Source: Xanthomonas translucens pv. cerealis (GTDB lineage Bacteria > Pseudomonadota > Gammaproteobacteria > Xanthomonadales > Xanthomonadaceae). From it: a stretch of DNA of 64,000 bases. The position numbers and the translations under genes are program-made. Under the pieces are notes generated by a model, which did not search any database, was not told the DNA's origin, and saw only the letters and a program-made list of their open reading frames with translations. The DNA lies in assembly GCF_006838285.1 (NCBI RefSeq), contig NZ_CP038228.1, positions 1,674,001 to 1,738,000 on the forward strand, written 5' to 3'. Of the stretch, positions 1 through 9,389 are shown piece after piece (the first letter of the stretch is position 1; every line of letters begins with the position of its first letter).

Positions 1-2
1 AA

Positions 3-2744
3 CTGGGCCTGCACCGCTACGAACGCGAACGCTTCGAGCAGATCGGCGCCGATAGCGGCGTCGGCAGTCCACTGGTGCGTGCGATCGCCGAGGATCGTCG
101 GCAACGCATGTGGGTCGGCACATCCAATGCGCTGTACGTCGGCGACGGCCGCCGCTTCGCCGCGGTTCCCGCGGCCGACGGGCGACGCCTGCGGGTCGAC
201 CAGGGCCAATCGCTGGCGGCGTTCGGCGACGACATCGTCGTGCTCAGCGACAAACGGCCGCTGCGGATCTCAGCAGGCGCCGCTGGCAACTGGCAGGTCG
301 CAGCGCTGCGCACGGCCGACGCCGCACCGCTGCCCGAGGCTTACAGCGTCACCGCGATCGGCGAGGCGCTGTGGCTGGGCTGCGGCCGCCAGCTATGCAG
401 GCTGGATGCGCAAGGCCGCTTACGCCGGCTCGGCCCCGCCGACGGCGTTCCCGAGGATATCTGGCTGGCGCTGCTGCGCGACCGCAACGGCACGCTGTGG
501 GCGCGCAGCATCCACCACATACTGGCCTGGCCGGCCGGCGCGGCAGGCTTCAGCGAACGCGCGCCGCCGCCGGGCAGCGGCTTGTCGACCATGGCGGTGG
601 GCATCAACCTGGTCGAGGACGCCGCCGGCCGGGTGCTGACCCGCAGCGACACCGGCCTGCTGCGCTGGGAAGGCAGGCAGTGGCGCGCCTTCGAGCGCGC
701 GCAGGGGCTGGAAGCGCTTGCGCCCAACATTGCGCCCCTGCTCAGCGATCGCCAGGGCCGCTTGTGGATGGGCACCCGCGGCCGCGGCGTGCAGCGCTGG
801 CTGGGCTATGGGCTGATCCAGCATTGGGAGGAACCGCAGGGACTGGCGACCGCACCGACTTGGTCGATCCTGCGCAGCCGCGGCGACGGCCGCCTCTACG
901 TCGGCAGCGAAATGGGCGCCAACGTGCTCGACCCGGTCAGCGGCCGCATGCTGCCGCTGACCGACGCCGACGGGCAGGCGCTGCGGCAGACGGTGCAACT
1001 GGTCGATGCCACCGACGGCACTCTGTGGCTGGGTCAGTCGTCAGGGCGGGTGTTGCGGCTGGACCGCGGCAGCGGCCGCATGCGCGAGCAGGCCAAGATG
1101 CGCTCGGCGCTGAAGTGGATGTTCTTCGACGATGCCGGCACCTTGTGGATTCTGACCAACGGCGGCCTGTTCCTGCTGCCGGCGGGCGAACGCAGCGCAC
1201 AGCCGGCGCGCGACCTGCCGCGCGACCAGTTCGTCGGTGGCGGCTACGATGCGCGCCACCGTCTGTGGCTGGTTGGCCAAAACGGCTTGTACCTGCGCCA
1301 GGCGCGGGGCTGGCAGTCGATCCGCCTGCGCGGCACGGCACTGCCGGACGCGGAACTGGACAAGTTCAGCATCAGCGCCAGCGACGAGGTCTGGCTGTCG
1401 TTCGGCGATGTCGGGGTCTGGCGTGGGCGTTTCGAGCCGCGCAGCGCCAGCGTGTCGCTGCGCAAGGTCGACGACCCACTGCTGTCGCGGATCGTGCCCT
1501 ACGTGCTGCACCAGGACCGGCAGCAGCGGATGTGGATCGGCAGCAGTCAGGGCCTGGACCTGTGGTCGGGCGGGCGCTGGATCCGGGTCACCCAGGCCGA
1601 CGGCCTGCTGTGGGACGATACCTCCGAATCGGCGTTCTTCCAGGACACCGACGGCTCGGTGTGGATCGGCAATAGCAAGGGCGTCAGCCAGATCCTGGAC
1701 CCGACGCGGCTGTTCGCCGTGCGGCCGCTGCAGCTGCAGTTGCTGCGTGCCACCCGCGCCGGCAACGCGGTCACCGCCGGCGCGCAGCTGCCGTGGTCGC
1801 AGCAGCCGATCGAGTTCGCCTTCTCGGCCCCCGGCGCGGTCGGCGGCAGCGACACCATCGGCTTTCGCTACCGCCTTGAGGGCTTGCAGGAACAATGGGC
1901 CAGCACCCAACAGGCGCATCTCAGCTACACCCTGCTGTCGCCCGGCCATTACGCGCTGGAGGTGCAGGCGCTGGACGAACGCCAGCGCACGCGCAGCAAC
2001 GTGGTGCGCCTGGAGTTCACCATCTTGCCGCCCTGGTGGCGCAGCCCGCTGGCGTGGATGGCGTACGCGCTGGCCGCGGCGCTGCTGGTGACCGCGGTGT
2101 GGCGCTGGCGCGTGAAGCAGTTGCTGAGCCGCGAGCGCACCATGGCGCGGCTGGTCGCCGAGCGTACCCGCGAACTGGAACACGACAAGCGCGAACTGGA
2201 ACGGGCGCGCGCCGCGCTGGCGCTGAAGGCGGTCCGCGACGACCTGACCGGCCTGCTCAACAGGGTCGGCATCCTCGACGCATTGGCTGTGCAGATGCAG
2301 CGCAGCCGCAATGATGGCACCGCGCTGGCGGTGGCGATGATCGACCTGGACCACTTCAAGCAGATCAATGACCGCCACGGCCATTTGATCGGCGATACGG
2401 TGCTGGCACGGGTCGGCCGGCGCATGAATGCGAATCTGCGCGGCGCCGACCTGATCGGCCGCTACGGCGGCGAGGAACTGCTGGCGGTGCTGCCGGGCCT
2501 GCTGCCACCGGCGCACAACCGGTTGCACGCGCTGCACCAGGTGATCGGCGCCACGCCCTTCCTGACCGACGCCGGCCTGCTCGAGATCACCACGTCGATC
2601 GGCGTGGCCTGGCACCGCCCGGGTGAGACCCTGCAGCAGTTGCTCAGCCGCGCCGACGAGGCGCTGTACCGGGCCAAGCATGGCGGCCGCAACCGGGTCG
2701 AACTGCACCTGGACCCGCAGCCGGGACACGCCGTGCCGCACTGA
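3..2744 (+). CDS. Periplasmic propeller-Y_Y_Y-GGDEF diguanylate cyclase (5' end outside window)
   Basis: The frame is open from the window edge, so the start codon and any signal peptide lie upstream. The protein has many Reg_prop-type repeats (recurring LWxGxxxGx motifs) forming a predicted periplasmic propeller over roughly the first 600 codons. A Y_Y_Y-like domain follows (FRYRLEGLQEQW), then one membrane segment (SPLAWMAYALAAALLVTAVW), a short coiled coil and a GGDEF domain. The active-site signature is GGEEL near 2466. An RxxD inhibitory-site motif (RGAD) stands five residues before it, so an active, product-inhibited diguanylate cyclase is expected. It is a tandem paralogue of the next gene. 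Family knowledge suggests that ligand binding in the periplasm controls c-di-GMP synthesis in the cytoplasm; the ligand is unknown. Confidence 0.9.
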   Translation: MGLHRYERERFEQIGADSGVGSPLVRAIAEDRRQRMWVGTSNALYVGDGRRFAAVPAADGRRLRVDQGQSLAAFGDDIVVLSDKRPLRISAGAAGNWQVAALRTADAAPLPEAYSVTAIGEALWLGCGRQLCRLDAQGRLRRLGPADGVPEDIWLALLRDRNGTLWARSIHHILAWPAGAAGFSERAPPPGSGLSTMAVGINLVEDAAGRVLTRSDTGLLRWEGRQWRAFERAQGLEALAPNIAPLLSDRQGRLWMGTRGRGVQRWLGYGLIQHWEEPQGLATAPTWSILRSRGDGRLYVGSEMGANVLDPVSGRMLPLTDADGQALRQTVQLVDATDGTLWLGQSSGRVLRLDRGSGRMREQAKMRSALKWMFFDDAGTLWILTNGGLFLLPAGERSAQPARDLPRDQFVGGGYDARHRLWLVGQNGLYLRQARGWQSIRLRGTALPDAELDKFSISASDEVWLSFGDVGVWRGRFEPRSASVSLRKVDDPLLSRIVPYVLHQDRQQRMWIGSSQGLDLWSGGRWIRVTQADGLLWDDTSESAFFQDTDGSVWIGNSKGVSQILDPTRLFAVRPLQLQLLRATRAGNAVTAGAQLPWSQQPIEFAFSAPGAVGGSDTIGFRYRLEGLQEQWASTQQAHLSYTLLSPGHYALEVQALDERQRTRSNVVRLEFTILPPWWRSPLAWMAYALAAALLVTAVWRWRVKQLLSRERTMARLVAERTRELEHDKRELERARAALALKAVRDDLTGLLNRVGILDALAVQMQRSRNDGTALAVAMIDLDHFKQINDRHGHLIGDTVLARVGRRMNANLRGADLIGRYGGEELLAVLPGLLPPAHNRLHALHQVIGATPFLTDAGLLEITTSIGVAWHRPGETLQQLLSRADEALYRAKHGGRNRVELHLDPQPGHAVPH

Positions 2745-2755
2745 ACGATTGCAGT

Positions 2756-2783
2756 TCAAGCCCAGCCACCACGCGGCCGATAC
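2756..2783 (+). promoter_or_regulatory. Possible sigma-28 (FliA) promoter
   Basis: TCAAGCCC is followed after 12 bases by GCCGATAC, which fits the FliA consensus except that the spacer is one base longer than the usual 11. It lies between the two propeller-GGDEF genes and would drive the second one. Confidence 0.4.
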
Positions 2784-2963
2784 CAGGGATTGCCACGCGT
2801 CGCGCGCGCGCATCGCCATGGCTGCGGGCCGCGGCGGACACGGCGCGGCAATGCGCGCGCTTCTTCTCCACTTTTTTCTGCCCGGTGCCGCACCAGATGT
2901 CGGATTCCCTGCCCGCCCCCGTTAATGACTGCCGCGGCGCACGCGGCGGCTGAGGGGCGCGGC

Positions 2964-5861
2964 ATGCGCGCGTGCCGGCCGTGCCTGCGGACGCTGCAGG
3001 CCCTGCTGCTATGGCTGGCCCTGGGGCTGCTGCTGGGCGACGGCGCGCGCGCGCAGTCGATCCCGTTGCGCCGCTATGCCCACGACCAGGGCCTGCTCGG
3101 CGTGGCCGACACCTGCCTGCTGCAGACCGGCAACGGCAGCCTGTGGGTCTGTAGCGAGAGCGGACTGTACCGCTTCGATGGCCACCGCTTCGAACAAGTG
3201 CCGCTGCAGGGGCAGCGCGGCCATTCCATCAGCGCTGCGAGCGAGGACGCCGAGCAGCGGCTATGGGTGACCACCTTCGATGCGGTCTACGTCGACGACG
3301 GCACGCAACTGCGGCGGCTGGCGCCGGAAGAGACCGGCGCGCTGCAGAGCAACAAGCTGCGCCTGGCCAACCCGCGCTGGGGCATGGTGCTGCTCAACGG
3401 CACGCAGGCGTTGCGTGCCGTGGCCAGCGCCGACGGGCGCTGGCGGCTGCAGCCGCTGTTCGACGCGGCGACGCTGGCGCGGCTGCCACAGCTCGGCAAG
3501 CTAGGCGAAGCACAGAGCGAAGCCGACAATCTGTGGCTGGGCTGCGACCATGAGCTGTGCCGGGTCGCCGCCGACGGCTCGGTGACGGTGTACGGCCAGG
3601 CGCAGGGCCTGCCGCCCGATCGCTGGCGTGGCGTCGTGCGCGACCGCGACGGCGCGCTGTGGCTGCGCGGCGACCATCACCTGATGCAATTGCCGGCCGC
3701 GGCCGGGCGTTTCGTCGCGCAGCATCCGCCCGGCGGCGCGCCCCTGCGCCAGGTCGTCGGGCAGGCCCAACTCCTGCTCGACCCGCAAGGGCGGGTGCTG
3801 ATGCGCAGCGGCCAGAGCCTGCTGCGTTGGGAACATGGGCGTTGGCGCCGCTTCGACCGCAGCAACGGCCTGCCCGACAGCGGCATCGCGGTGCTGCTGT
3901 TCGACCACGCCGGCGACCTGTGGATGAGCGTGGACGGCGAAGGCGTGGTGCGGTGGAACGGCTACGGCTGGATCGAGAACTGGGACGTGACCCAGGGTAT
4001 GAACGCCGCGCCGACCTGGAGCATCCTGCGCAACAGCCAAGGCGCACTGCTACTCGGCAACGAAGCCGGAATGAACCGCCAGCGCCGCGCCGACGAACGC
4101 TTCCAGCCCTGGCTGAGGGATGCCGGTCAGCAGGTCCTCGGCCTGCACAACGCGGCGGACGGATCGCTGTGGAGCCTCAGCGCGCTAGGGGAACTGTGCC
4201 ATCACGACCGCCAGGGCCGGTTACTGCGCAGCTACCCGCGGCTGCGCGTCTCGATCAGGCGACTGTTCCTGGATGCAAGCGGCAGGATATGGATCCTCAC
4301 TACCGACGGCCTTTACCTGCTGCGGCCGCAATCGGACGATATGCCGCAGCGGGTGCAGGCGCTGCCCAGCAGCGAATACTCGGACATCCAGCAGCGCCGC
4401 GACGGCAGCCTGTGGCTGGCCGGCGCAGTCGGTGTGTTCCGGCTGCGTGACAGCACCTGGACCCCGATCAGGCTGCAACTGGACGGCAAGCCGGCGCAGC
4501 CGTGGGTCAGCAAGCTGCTGATCCAGGAAGATGGCCAGGTCTGGGCCGCGCTGTACAACCCCGGCGTATGGCAGGGCCGGCTCGACGGCGACACCCTGCA
4601 GTTGCGGCCGAGCGTCCAGCCGGAACAGCGCGAGCTGCAGATCTACCTGATACGGCGCACCCGCAACGGCTGGATCTGGATGGGCCACAACCAGGGCGTG
4701 GACGTCTACGACGGCCGCCGCTGGTCGCGCCTGAGCCAGTCGCAAGGGCTGTTATGGGACGACATTTCCGAATCGGCGTTCTTCGAGGACCACGACGGCT
4801 CGGTGTGGATCGGCACCAGCAAGGGCACCAGCCACGTGCTGGACCCGCAGCGCCTGTTCCAGGCCGGCGCGCCGCGGGTGACGCTGAGCGAATTCAGCCG
4901 CGGCGGGCATCCGATCGCAGCCGGCGCGCGCCTGCCCTGGAACCAGGAGTCGCTGCACATCGAGGCCGGATCGCCGGACCTGTACGACGACCGCAACCGG
5001 GTTTCGCTGCGCTACCGCTTCGAAGGCGCGCAGACGCGCTGGATCCACACGCCCAATTTCGAGATCGAGCATCCGCCGCTGGCGCCGGGCGAATACACGC
5101 TCGAACTGCAGTTGCTCGACGCCTATCGGCACAGTGCCTCGGCGCCGGCGCGGGTGGCGTTCTCGGTGGCGCCGATGTGGTGGCGCAGCCAGAGTATGCT
5201 GGCGCTGTACGTGCTGCTCTGCGGCGGACTGGCGATCGCCGCACTGCATTGGCGCGAGCGCCACCTGCGGCAACGCGAGCGCAACCTGGCCGAGCTGGTC
5301 GCGCTGCGCACCCAGGAGCTGGAGCACGACAAGCGCGAGTTGGAGATCGCCCGCGCCGCGCTGGCGGTGAAGGCCTCGCACGATTCCCTGACCGGCCTGC
5401 TCAACCGCGCCGGGATCCTCGATGCGCTGGCCGCGCAGATGCGGCACAGCGTGGCCGAGCAGCAGCCACTGGCGGTGGCGATGATCGACCTGGACCACTT
5501 CAAGCGCATCAACGACACGTACGGCCACCTGATCGGCGACGCGGTCCTGACCAAGGTCGCGAAGCGCCTGAATACCGATCTGCGCGAATCGGACCTGATC
5601 GGCCGCTACGGCGGCGAGGAACTGCTGGGCGTGCTGCCCGGACTGCCGATCCCGTCGCACGAGCGGCTGCAGCGCCTGCGCGTGGCGGTCTGCGGGCATC
5701 CGCTGCGGGTCGGCTCGCAGAGCCTGGCGGTCACCACCTCGATCGGCGTGGCCTGGTACCGGCCGGGCGAGACCCTGCAGCAATTGCTGGCCCGTGCCGA
5801 CCAAGCCCTTTACCGGGCCAAGCATCTGGGCCGCAACCGGGTCGAACTGCAGCAGCCCTAG
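2964..5861 (+). CDS. Periplasmic propeller-Y_Y_Y-GGDEF diguanylate cyclase
   Basis: I chose the ATG at 2964 because it begins a good signal peptide: basic residues, a Leu-rich core, and cleavage likely after ARA about 30 residues in. A GAGGGG ribosome-binding site lies just upstream. The frame is open further upstream to 2790, but that part is Arg-rich and has no family resemblance. The 965-residue product carries Reg_prop repeats (about 40-690), a Y_Y_Y domain (about 690-760), one membrane helix (about 765-785), a coiled coil and a C-terminal GGDEF domain. GGEEL is at 883-887, with RESD as the I-site five residues earlier. The membrane-proximal and GGDEF parts are very close to those of the preceding gene, so the pair is a tandem duplication. 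Its position next to flhB suggests a role in the motile-to-sessile switch; this is inference. Confidence 0.9.
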   Translation: MRACRPCLRTLQALLLWLALGLLLGDGARAQSIPLRRYAHDQGLLGVADTCLLQTGNGSLWVCSESGLYRFDGHRFEQVPLQGQRGHSISAASEDAEQRLWVTTFDAVYVDDGTQLRRLAPEETGALQSNKLRLANPRWGMVLLNGTQALRAVASADGRWRLQPLFDAATLARLPQLGKLGEAQSEADNLWLGCDHELCRVAADGSVTVYGQAQGLPPDRWRGVVRDRDGALWLRGDHHLMQLPAAAGRFVAQHPPGGAPLRQVVGQAQLLLDPQGRVLMRSGQSLLRWEHGRWRRFDRSNGLPDSGIAVLLFDHAGDLWMSVDGEGVVRWNGYGWIENWDVTQGMNAAPTWSILRNSQGALLLGNEAGMNRQRRADERFQPWLRDAGQQVLGLHNAADGSLWSLSALGELCHHDRQGRLLRSYPRLRVSIRRLFLDASGRIWILTTDGLYLLRPQSDDMPQRVQALPSSEYSDIQQRRDGSLWLAGAVGVFRLRDSTWTPIRLQLDGKPAQPWVSKLLIQEDGQVWAALYNPGVWQGRLDGDTLQLRPSVQPEQRELQIYLIRRTRNGWIWMGHNQGVDVYDGRRWSRLSQSQGLLWDDISESAFFEDHDGSVWIGTSKGTSHVLDPQRLFQAGAPRVTLSEFSRGGHPIAAGARLPWNQESLHIEAGSPDLYDDRNRVSLRYRFEGAQTRWIHTPNFEIEHPPLAPGEYTLELQLLDAYRHSASAPARVAFSVAPMWWRSQSMLALYVLLCGGLAIAALHWRERHLRQRERNLAELVALRTQELEHDKRELEIARAALAVKASHDSLTGLLNRAGILDALAAQMRHSVAEQQPLAVAMIDLDHFKRINDTYGHLIGDAVLTKVAKRLNTDLRESDLIGRYGGEELLGVLPGLPIPSHERLQRLRVAVCGHPLRVGSQSLAVTTSIGVAWYRPGETLQQLLARADQALYRAKHLGRNRVELQQP

Positions 5862-5931
5862 ACCCTCCGCGAGCGAGACGCGCGCTGCGACAACAGCGCG
5901 ACGGGGCAGGCCTGGCAGGCCGCCGGGCGAA

Positions 5932-5947
5932 CGGTACGGTCCTTGCA
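5932..5947 (+). promoter_or_regulatory. Putative sigma-54 (RpoN) promoter of flhB
   Basis: CGGTACGGTCCTTGCA has GG and GC exactly 10 bases apart and agrees with TGGCACG-N4-TTGCA at GG, ACG and TTGCA. It lies 42 bases before the flhB start. Flagellar export genes are commonly RpoN/FleQ-dependent in this group. Confidence 0.6.
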
Positions 5948-5988
5948 GGAAGGTGGATCGAATCCCCTGCCCGGCTTGCCCCACCGCC

Positions 5989-7119
5989 ATGTCCGAAAAC
6001 GAAGAAGGCGCCGAAAAAACCGAACAACCGACCGAAAAACGCCTGCGCGAGGCGCGCGAGCAAGGCAATATCCCGCAGTCGCGCGAATTGTCCACGGCCG
6101 CGGTGTTCAGCGCCGGCATCTTCGCCCTGATGGGCATGTCCGGCTCGCTGGCGGCCGGCGCGGTGACCTGGATGAAGGGTGCGCTGCGCCCGGATCCGGG
6201 CCTGCACGACAACCCCGACGCCCTGTTCGGCCATTTCGGCGAACTGCTGCTGGGGCTGTTGTGGGTGGCGCTGCCGCTGGTCGGCATCTGCGTGGCCGCC
6301 GGCTTCGTCGCGCCGATCCTGATGGGCAGCCTGCGCTTCTCCGGGACGGCGCTGATCCCCAAGTTCGAGCGGCTCAACCCGATGGCCGGGCTGAACCGGC
6401 TATACGGCATGGAGAGCCTGGCCGAACTGTTCAAGTCGATGCTGCGCATGGCCTTCGTCGGCGGCGCCGCCAGCCTGTGCATCTGGAACAACGTGGACGG
6501 CCTACGCAGCCTGATGCGGCACCCGCTGGAACAGGCGATCGGCGACGGTCTGGGCTTCACCCTGCGCCTGCTGCTGTACACCGCCGGCGCGCTGGCGCTG
6601 CTGGCCGCGATCGACGCGCCTTACCAGAAGTGGAACTACACCCGCAAACTGAAGATGACCCGCGACGAAGTGCGCCGGGAAATGAAGGAGAGCGAGGGCA
6701 GCCCGGAGGTCAAGGGCCGCATCCGGCAGATGCAGATGCAGCTTTCGCAGCGGCGGATGATGGAAGCGGTACCCAGCGCCGACGTGGTGGTGGTCAACCC
6801 CACCCACTACGCGGTGGCGCTTAAGTACGAGAGCGGGCGCATGCGCGCCCCGACCGTGGTCGCCAAGGGCGTGGACGAACTGGCCTTCCGCATCCGCGAG
6901 ATCGGCGAGCAGCACCGCGTCGCAGTGGTGTCTGCGCCACCTTTGGCACGCGCCTTGTATAGGGAAGGGCAACTCGGCAAGGAAATTCCCGTGAGACTGT
7001 ATTCGGCCGTGGCCCAGATCCTCTCCTACGTCTACCAGCTGCGCTCCTGGCGCAGCGGGCCGATGCCGCCGTTGCCGCCGCTGGAGGTCGATGAATTCGC
7101 CCCGGGGAGCAAGCCGTGA
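5989..7119 (+). CDS. flhB: Flagellar export apparatus protein FlhB
   Basis: This is the membrane switch protein of the flagellar type III export gate, which changes substrate specificity from rod/hook to filament. The 376-residue length matches the family. The N-terminus (MSENEEGAEKTEQPTEKRL) is typical, four hydrophobic segments lie within about 30-210, and the autocleavage motif NPTH is at residues 270-273. I took the ATG at 5989 because the family N-terminus starts there; the open frame continues upstream through non-homologous sequence. Its stop overlaps the flhA start by four bases (GTGA), so the two are translationally coupled. Confidence 0.97.
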   Translation: MSENEEGAEKTEQPTEKRLREAREQGNIPQSRELSTAAVFSAGIFALMGMSGSLAAGAVTWMKGALRPDPGLHDNPDALFGHFGELLLGLLWVALPLVGICVAAGFVAPILMGSLRFSGTALIPKFERLNPMAGLNRLYGMESLAELFKSMLRMAFVGGAASLCIWNNVDGLRSLMRHPLEQAIGDGLGFTLRLLLYTAGALALLAAIDAPYQKWNYTRKLKMTRDEVRREMKESEGSPEVKGRIRQMQMQLSQRRMMEAVPSADVVVVNPTHYAVALKYESGRMRAPTVVAKGVDELAFRIREIGEQHRVAVVSAPPLARALYREGQLGKEIPVRLYSAVAQILSYVYQLRSWRSGPMPPLPPLEVDEFAPGSKP

Positions 7120-9200
7120 GCCAGCCCGCCGCGCAAATGAACACGCGCAAGATGATGGACATGATCAAGCACGGCCTCGGCGCGCCGGTGATCGTGGTGG
7201 CGATGCTGGCGATGGTGGTGGTGCCGCTGGCCGCACCGGTGCTGGATGCGCTGTTCACCTTCAACATCGCGATCTCGCTGATGGTGCTGCTGGCGGTGGT
7301 CTACGTGAAGCGGCCGCTGGAGTTCAGCATTTTCCCGATCGTGCTGCTGATGACCACGATGCTGCGTCTGGCGCTGAACGTGGCCTCCACCCGCGTGATC
7401 CTGATCAACGGCCAGGATGGCCACGGCGCCGCCGGCAAGGTCATCGAGGCGTTCGGCGAGTTCGTGATCGGCGGCAACTACGCGGTCGGCATCGTGGTGT
7501 TCGCGATCCTGACCATCATCAACTTCGTGGTCATCACCAAGGGCGCCGGGCGCGTGTCGGAAGTGACCGCACGCTTCATCCTCGACGCCATGCCCGGCAA
7601 GCAGATGGCGATCGACGCCGACCTCAACGCCGGCCTGCTGACCCGCGAGGAAGCCAAGGCCCGGCGCGAGGAGGTCCGCGAGGAAGCCGACTTCTACGGC
7701 TCGATGGACGGCGCCAGCAAGTTCATCCGCGGCGACGCCATCGCCGGCATCCTGATCCTGTTCATCAACTTGATCGGCGGCATGGCGGTCGGCGTCCTGC
7801 AGCACGGCATGCCGGTGGCGCAGGCCGCGTCCACCTATACCCTTCTGTCGATCGGCGACGGCCTGGTAGCGCAGCTGCCGGCGCTGCTGGTGTCCTCGGC
7901 GGTGGCGATGCTGGTCACCCGCGCCTCGCGCTCGCAGGACATGGGCGCCTCGATGATGGGCCAGGTGTTCGGCCAGCACAAAGCGCTGGCGGTCGCTGCG
8001 GCGATCCTGGGCCTGGTCGGCCTGGTCCCGGGCATGCCCAACGTCGCTTTCTTGACGCTGGCGCTGATCCTGGGCCTGCTGGCGTGGAAAATGTGGAAGC
8101 GCAGCCTGCTGCCGGAAGAGGCCAAGCCGGATCCGGCGCAGCAGGCCGCCACCGCCGGCGCGCAGGCCAGCGCCGAACTGGGCTGGGACGAACTGCGCCC
8201 GATCGACCCGCTGGGCCTGGAGGTCGGCTACCGGCTGATCCCGCTGGTGGACAAGACCCAGGGCGGCGAACTGATGGCGCGGATCAAGGGCGTGCGGCGC
8301 AAGCTGACCCAGGACATCGGCTTCCTGATCCCGCCGGTGCACATCCGCGACAACCTGGAACTGCCGGCCAACGCCTACCGCCTGCTGGTGCACGGGGTGC
8401 CGGTGGCCACCGCCGACATCCATCCCGATCGCGAGCTGGCACTGGACCCCGGCGGCGCGCTGGGCAAGATCGACGGCATTCCCGGCAAGGATCCCGCGTT
8501 TGGCCTCGACGCGATCTGGATCCAGCCGCACCAGCGCGCCCAGGCCGAGACCATGGGCTACACCGTGGTCGATCCGGCCACGGTGATCGCCACCCACCTG
8601 TCGCACCTGATCCGCGAGCACGCCCCGGAGCTGCTCGGCCACGAGGAAGTGCAGCAGTTGCTGGCCACCCTGGCCAAGAGCGCGCCGAAGCTGGTCGAGG
8701 ACCTCACCCCCAAGGCGCTGCCGCTGTCGGTGGTGGTGCGCGTGCTGCAGAACCTGCTGATCGAGAAGATCCCGGTGCGGCAGCTGCGCAAGATCGTCGA
8801 AGCGCTGGTCGAGCACGCCCCGCAGAGTCAAGAACCCGGCGTACTGACCGCGGCGGTACGCAACGCGTTGGGCCGCTTCATCGTCCAGGAAATCGCCGGA
8901 ATGTCGGCGGAGCTGCCGGTGTTCACCCTGGCCCCGCAATTGGAACGTGTCTTGCAAGACTCTACGCAAGGCAACGGTGCCGCGCTGGAACCAGGACTGG
9001 CCGAGCGACTGCACCAGAGCCTGGCCGAATGCGTCAGCAAGCAGGAAGCGCGCAACGAACCGGCCGTGGTGCTGGTGCCGGCGCAAGTCCGCGCCGCGCT
9101 GGCCAGGCTGGTCCGCCACAGCGTCCCCTCGTTGTCGGTGCTGTCCTACAGCGAAGTACCGGAAGACAAGCGGTTGAAGCTGGTGGGAACGATTAGTTGA
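7116..9200 (+). CDS. flhA: Flagellar export gate protein FlhA
   Basis: This 694-residue protein forms the nonameric export gate. The N-terminal half has about eight membrane segments, and the FHIPEP signature region (ARFILDAMPGKQMAIDADL) is near residues 150-170. The C-terminal half is the cytoplasmic docking domain for chaperone-substrate complexes. It starts with GTG overlapping the flhB stop, with GGGGAG as ribosome-binding site. It ends at TGA 9198-9200 before a repeat-containing intergenic gap, so flhF may have its own promoter. Confidence 0.97.
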   Translation: MSQPAAQMNTRKMMDMIKHGLGAPVIVVAMLAMVVVPLAAPVLDALFTFNIAISLMVLLAVVYVKRPLEFSIFPIVLLMTTMLRLALNVASTRVILINGQDGHGAAGKVIEAFGEFVIGGNYAVGIVVFAILTIINFVVITKGAGRVSEVTARFILDAMPGKQMAIDADLNAGLLTREEAKARREEVREEADFYGSMDGASKFIRGDAIAGILILFINLIGGMAVGVLQHGMPVAQAASTYTLLSIGDGLVAQLPALLVSSAVAMLVTRASRSQDMGASMMGQVFGQHKALAVAAAILGLVGLVPGMPNVAFLTLALILGLLAWKMWKRSLLPEEAKPDPAQQAATAGAQASAELGWDELRPIDPLGLEVGYRLIPLVDKTQGGELMARIKGVRRKLTQDIGFLIPPVHIRDNLELPANAYRLLVHGVPVATADIHPDRELALDPGGALGKIDGIPGKDPAFGLDAIWIQPHQRAQAETMGYTVVDPATVIATHLSHLIREHAPELLGHEEVQQLLATLAKSAPKLVEDLTPKALPLSVVVRVLQNLLIEKIPVRQLRKIVEALVEHAPQSQEPGVLTAAVRNALGRFIVQEIAGMSAELPVFTLAPQLERVLQDSTQGNGAALEPGLAERLHQSLAECVSKQEARNEPAVVLVPAQVRAALARLVRHSVPSLSVLSYSEVPEDKRLKLVGTIS

Positions 9201-9206
9201 TGGATT

Positions 9207-9378
9207 GCGGGGACCGGGGACCGGGGACCCGGAAAAGCGAAAAGCGAAGAGCGACACAGCGGTACCGACGCAACGACTGGATGGTTAGGCACTCATGAAC
9301 ATGGCAGCACATAGGCAATCGCTGGGCACCAGGACATCGGCTTTAGCCCGGTCCCCGGTCCCCGGTCCCCGGTCCCGG
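9207..9378. repeat. Inverted GGGGACC heptamer tracts between flhA and flhF
   Basis: The left arm (9207-9232) has three GGGGACC units. The right arm (9347-9378) has four units in the opposite orientation. The arms are separated by about 115 bp and could pair into a long GC-rich stem. The same motif recurs around 15432-15672. Confidence 0.8.
9302..9317 (+). promoter_or_regulatory. Possible sigma-54 promoter of flhF
   Basis: TGGCAG-N8-GCA has GG and GC spaced by exactly 10 bases and a TGGCA upstream half. The downstream half is AGGC instead of TTGC. It lies about 70 bases before the flhF start inside the inverted repeat. Confidence 0.35.
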
Positions 9379-9389
9379 AGAACACACGC

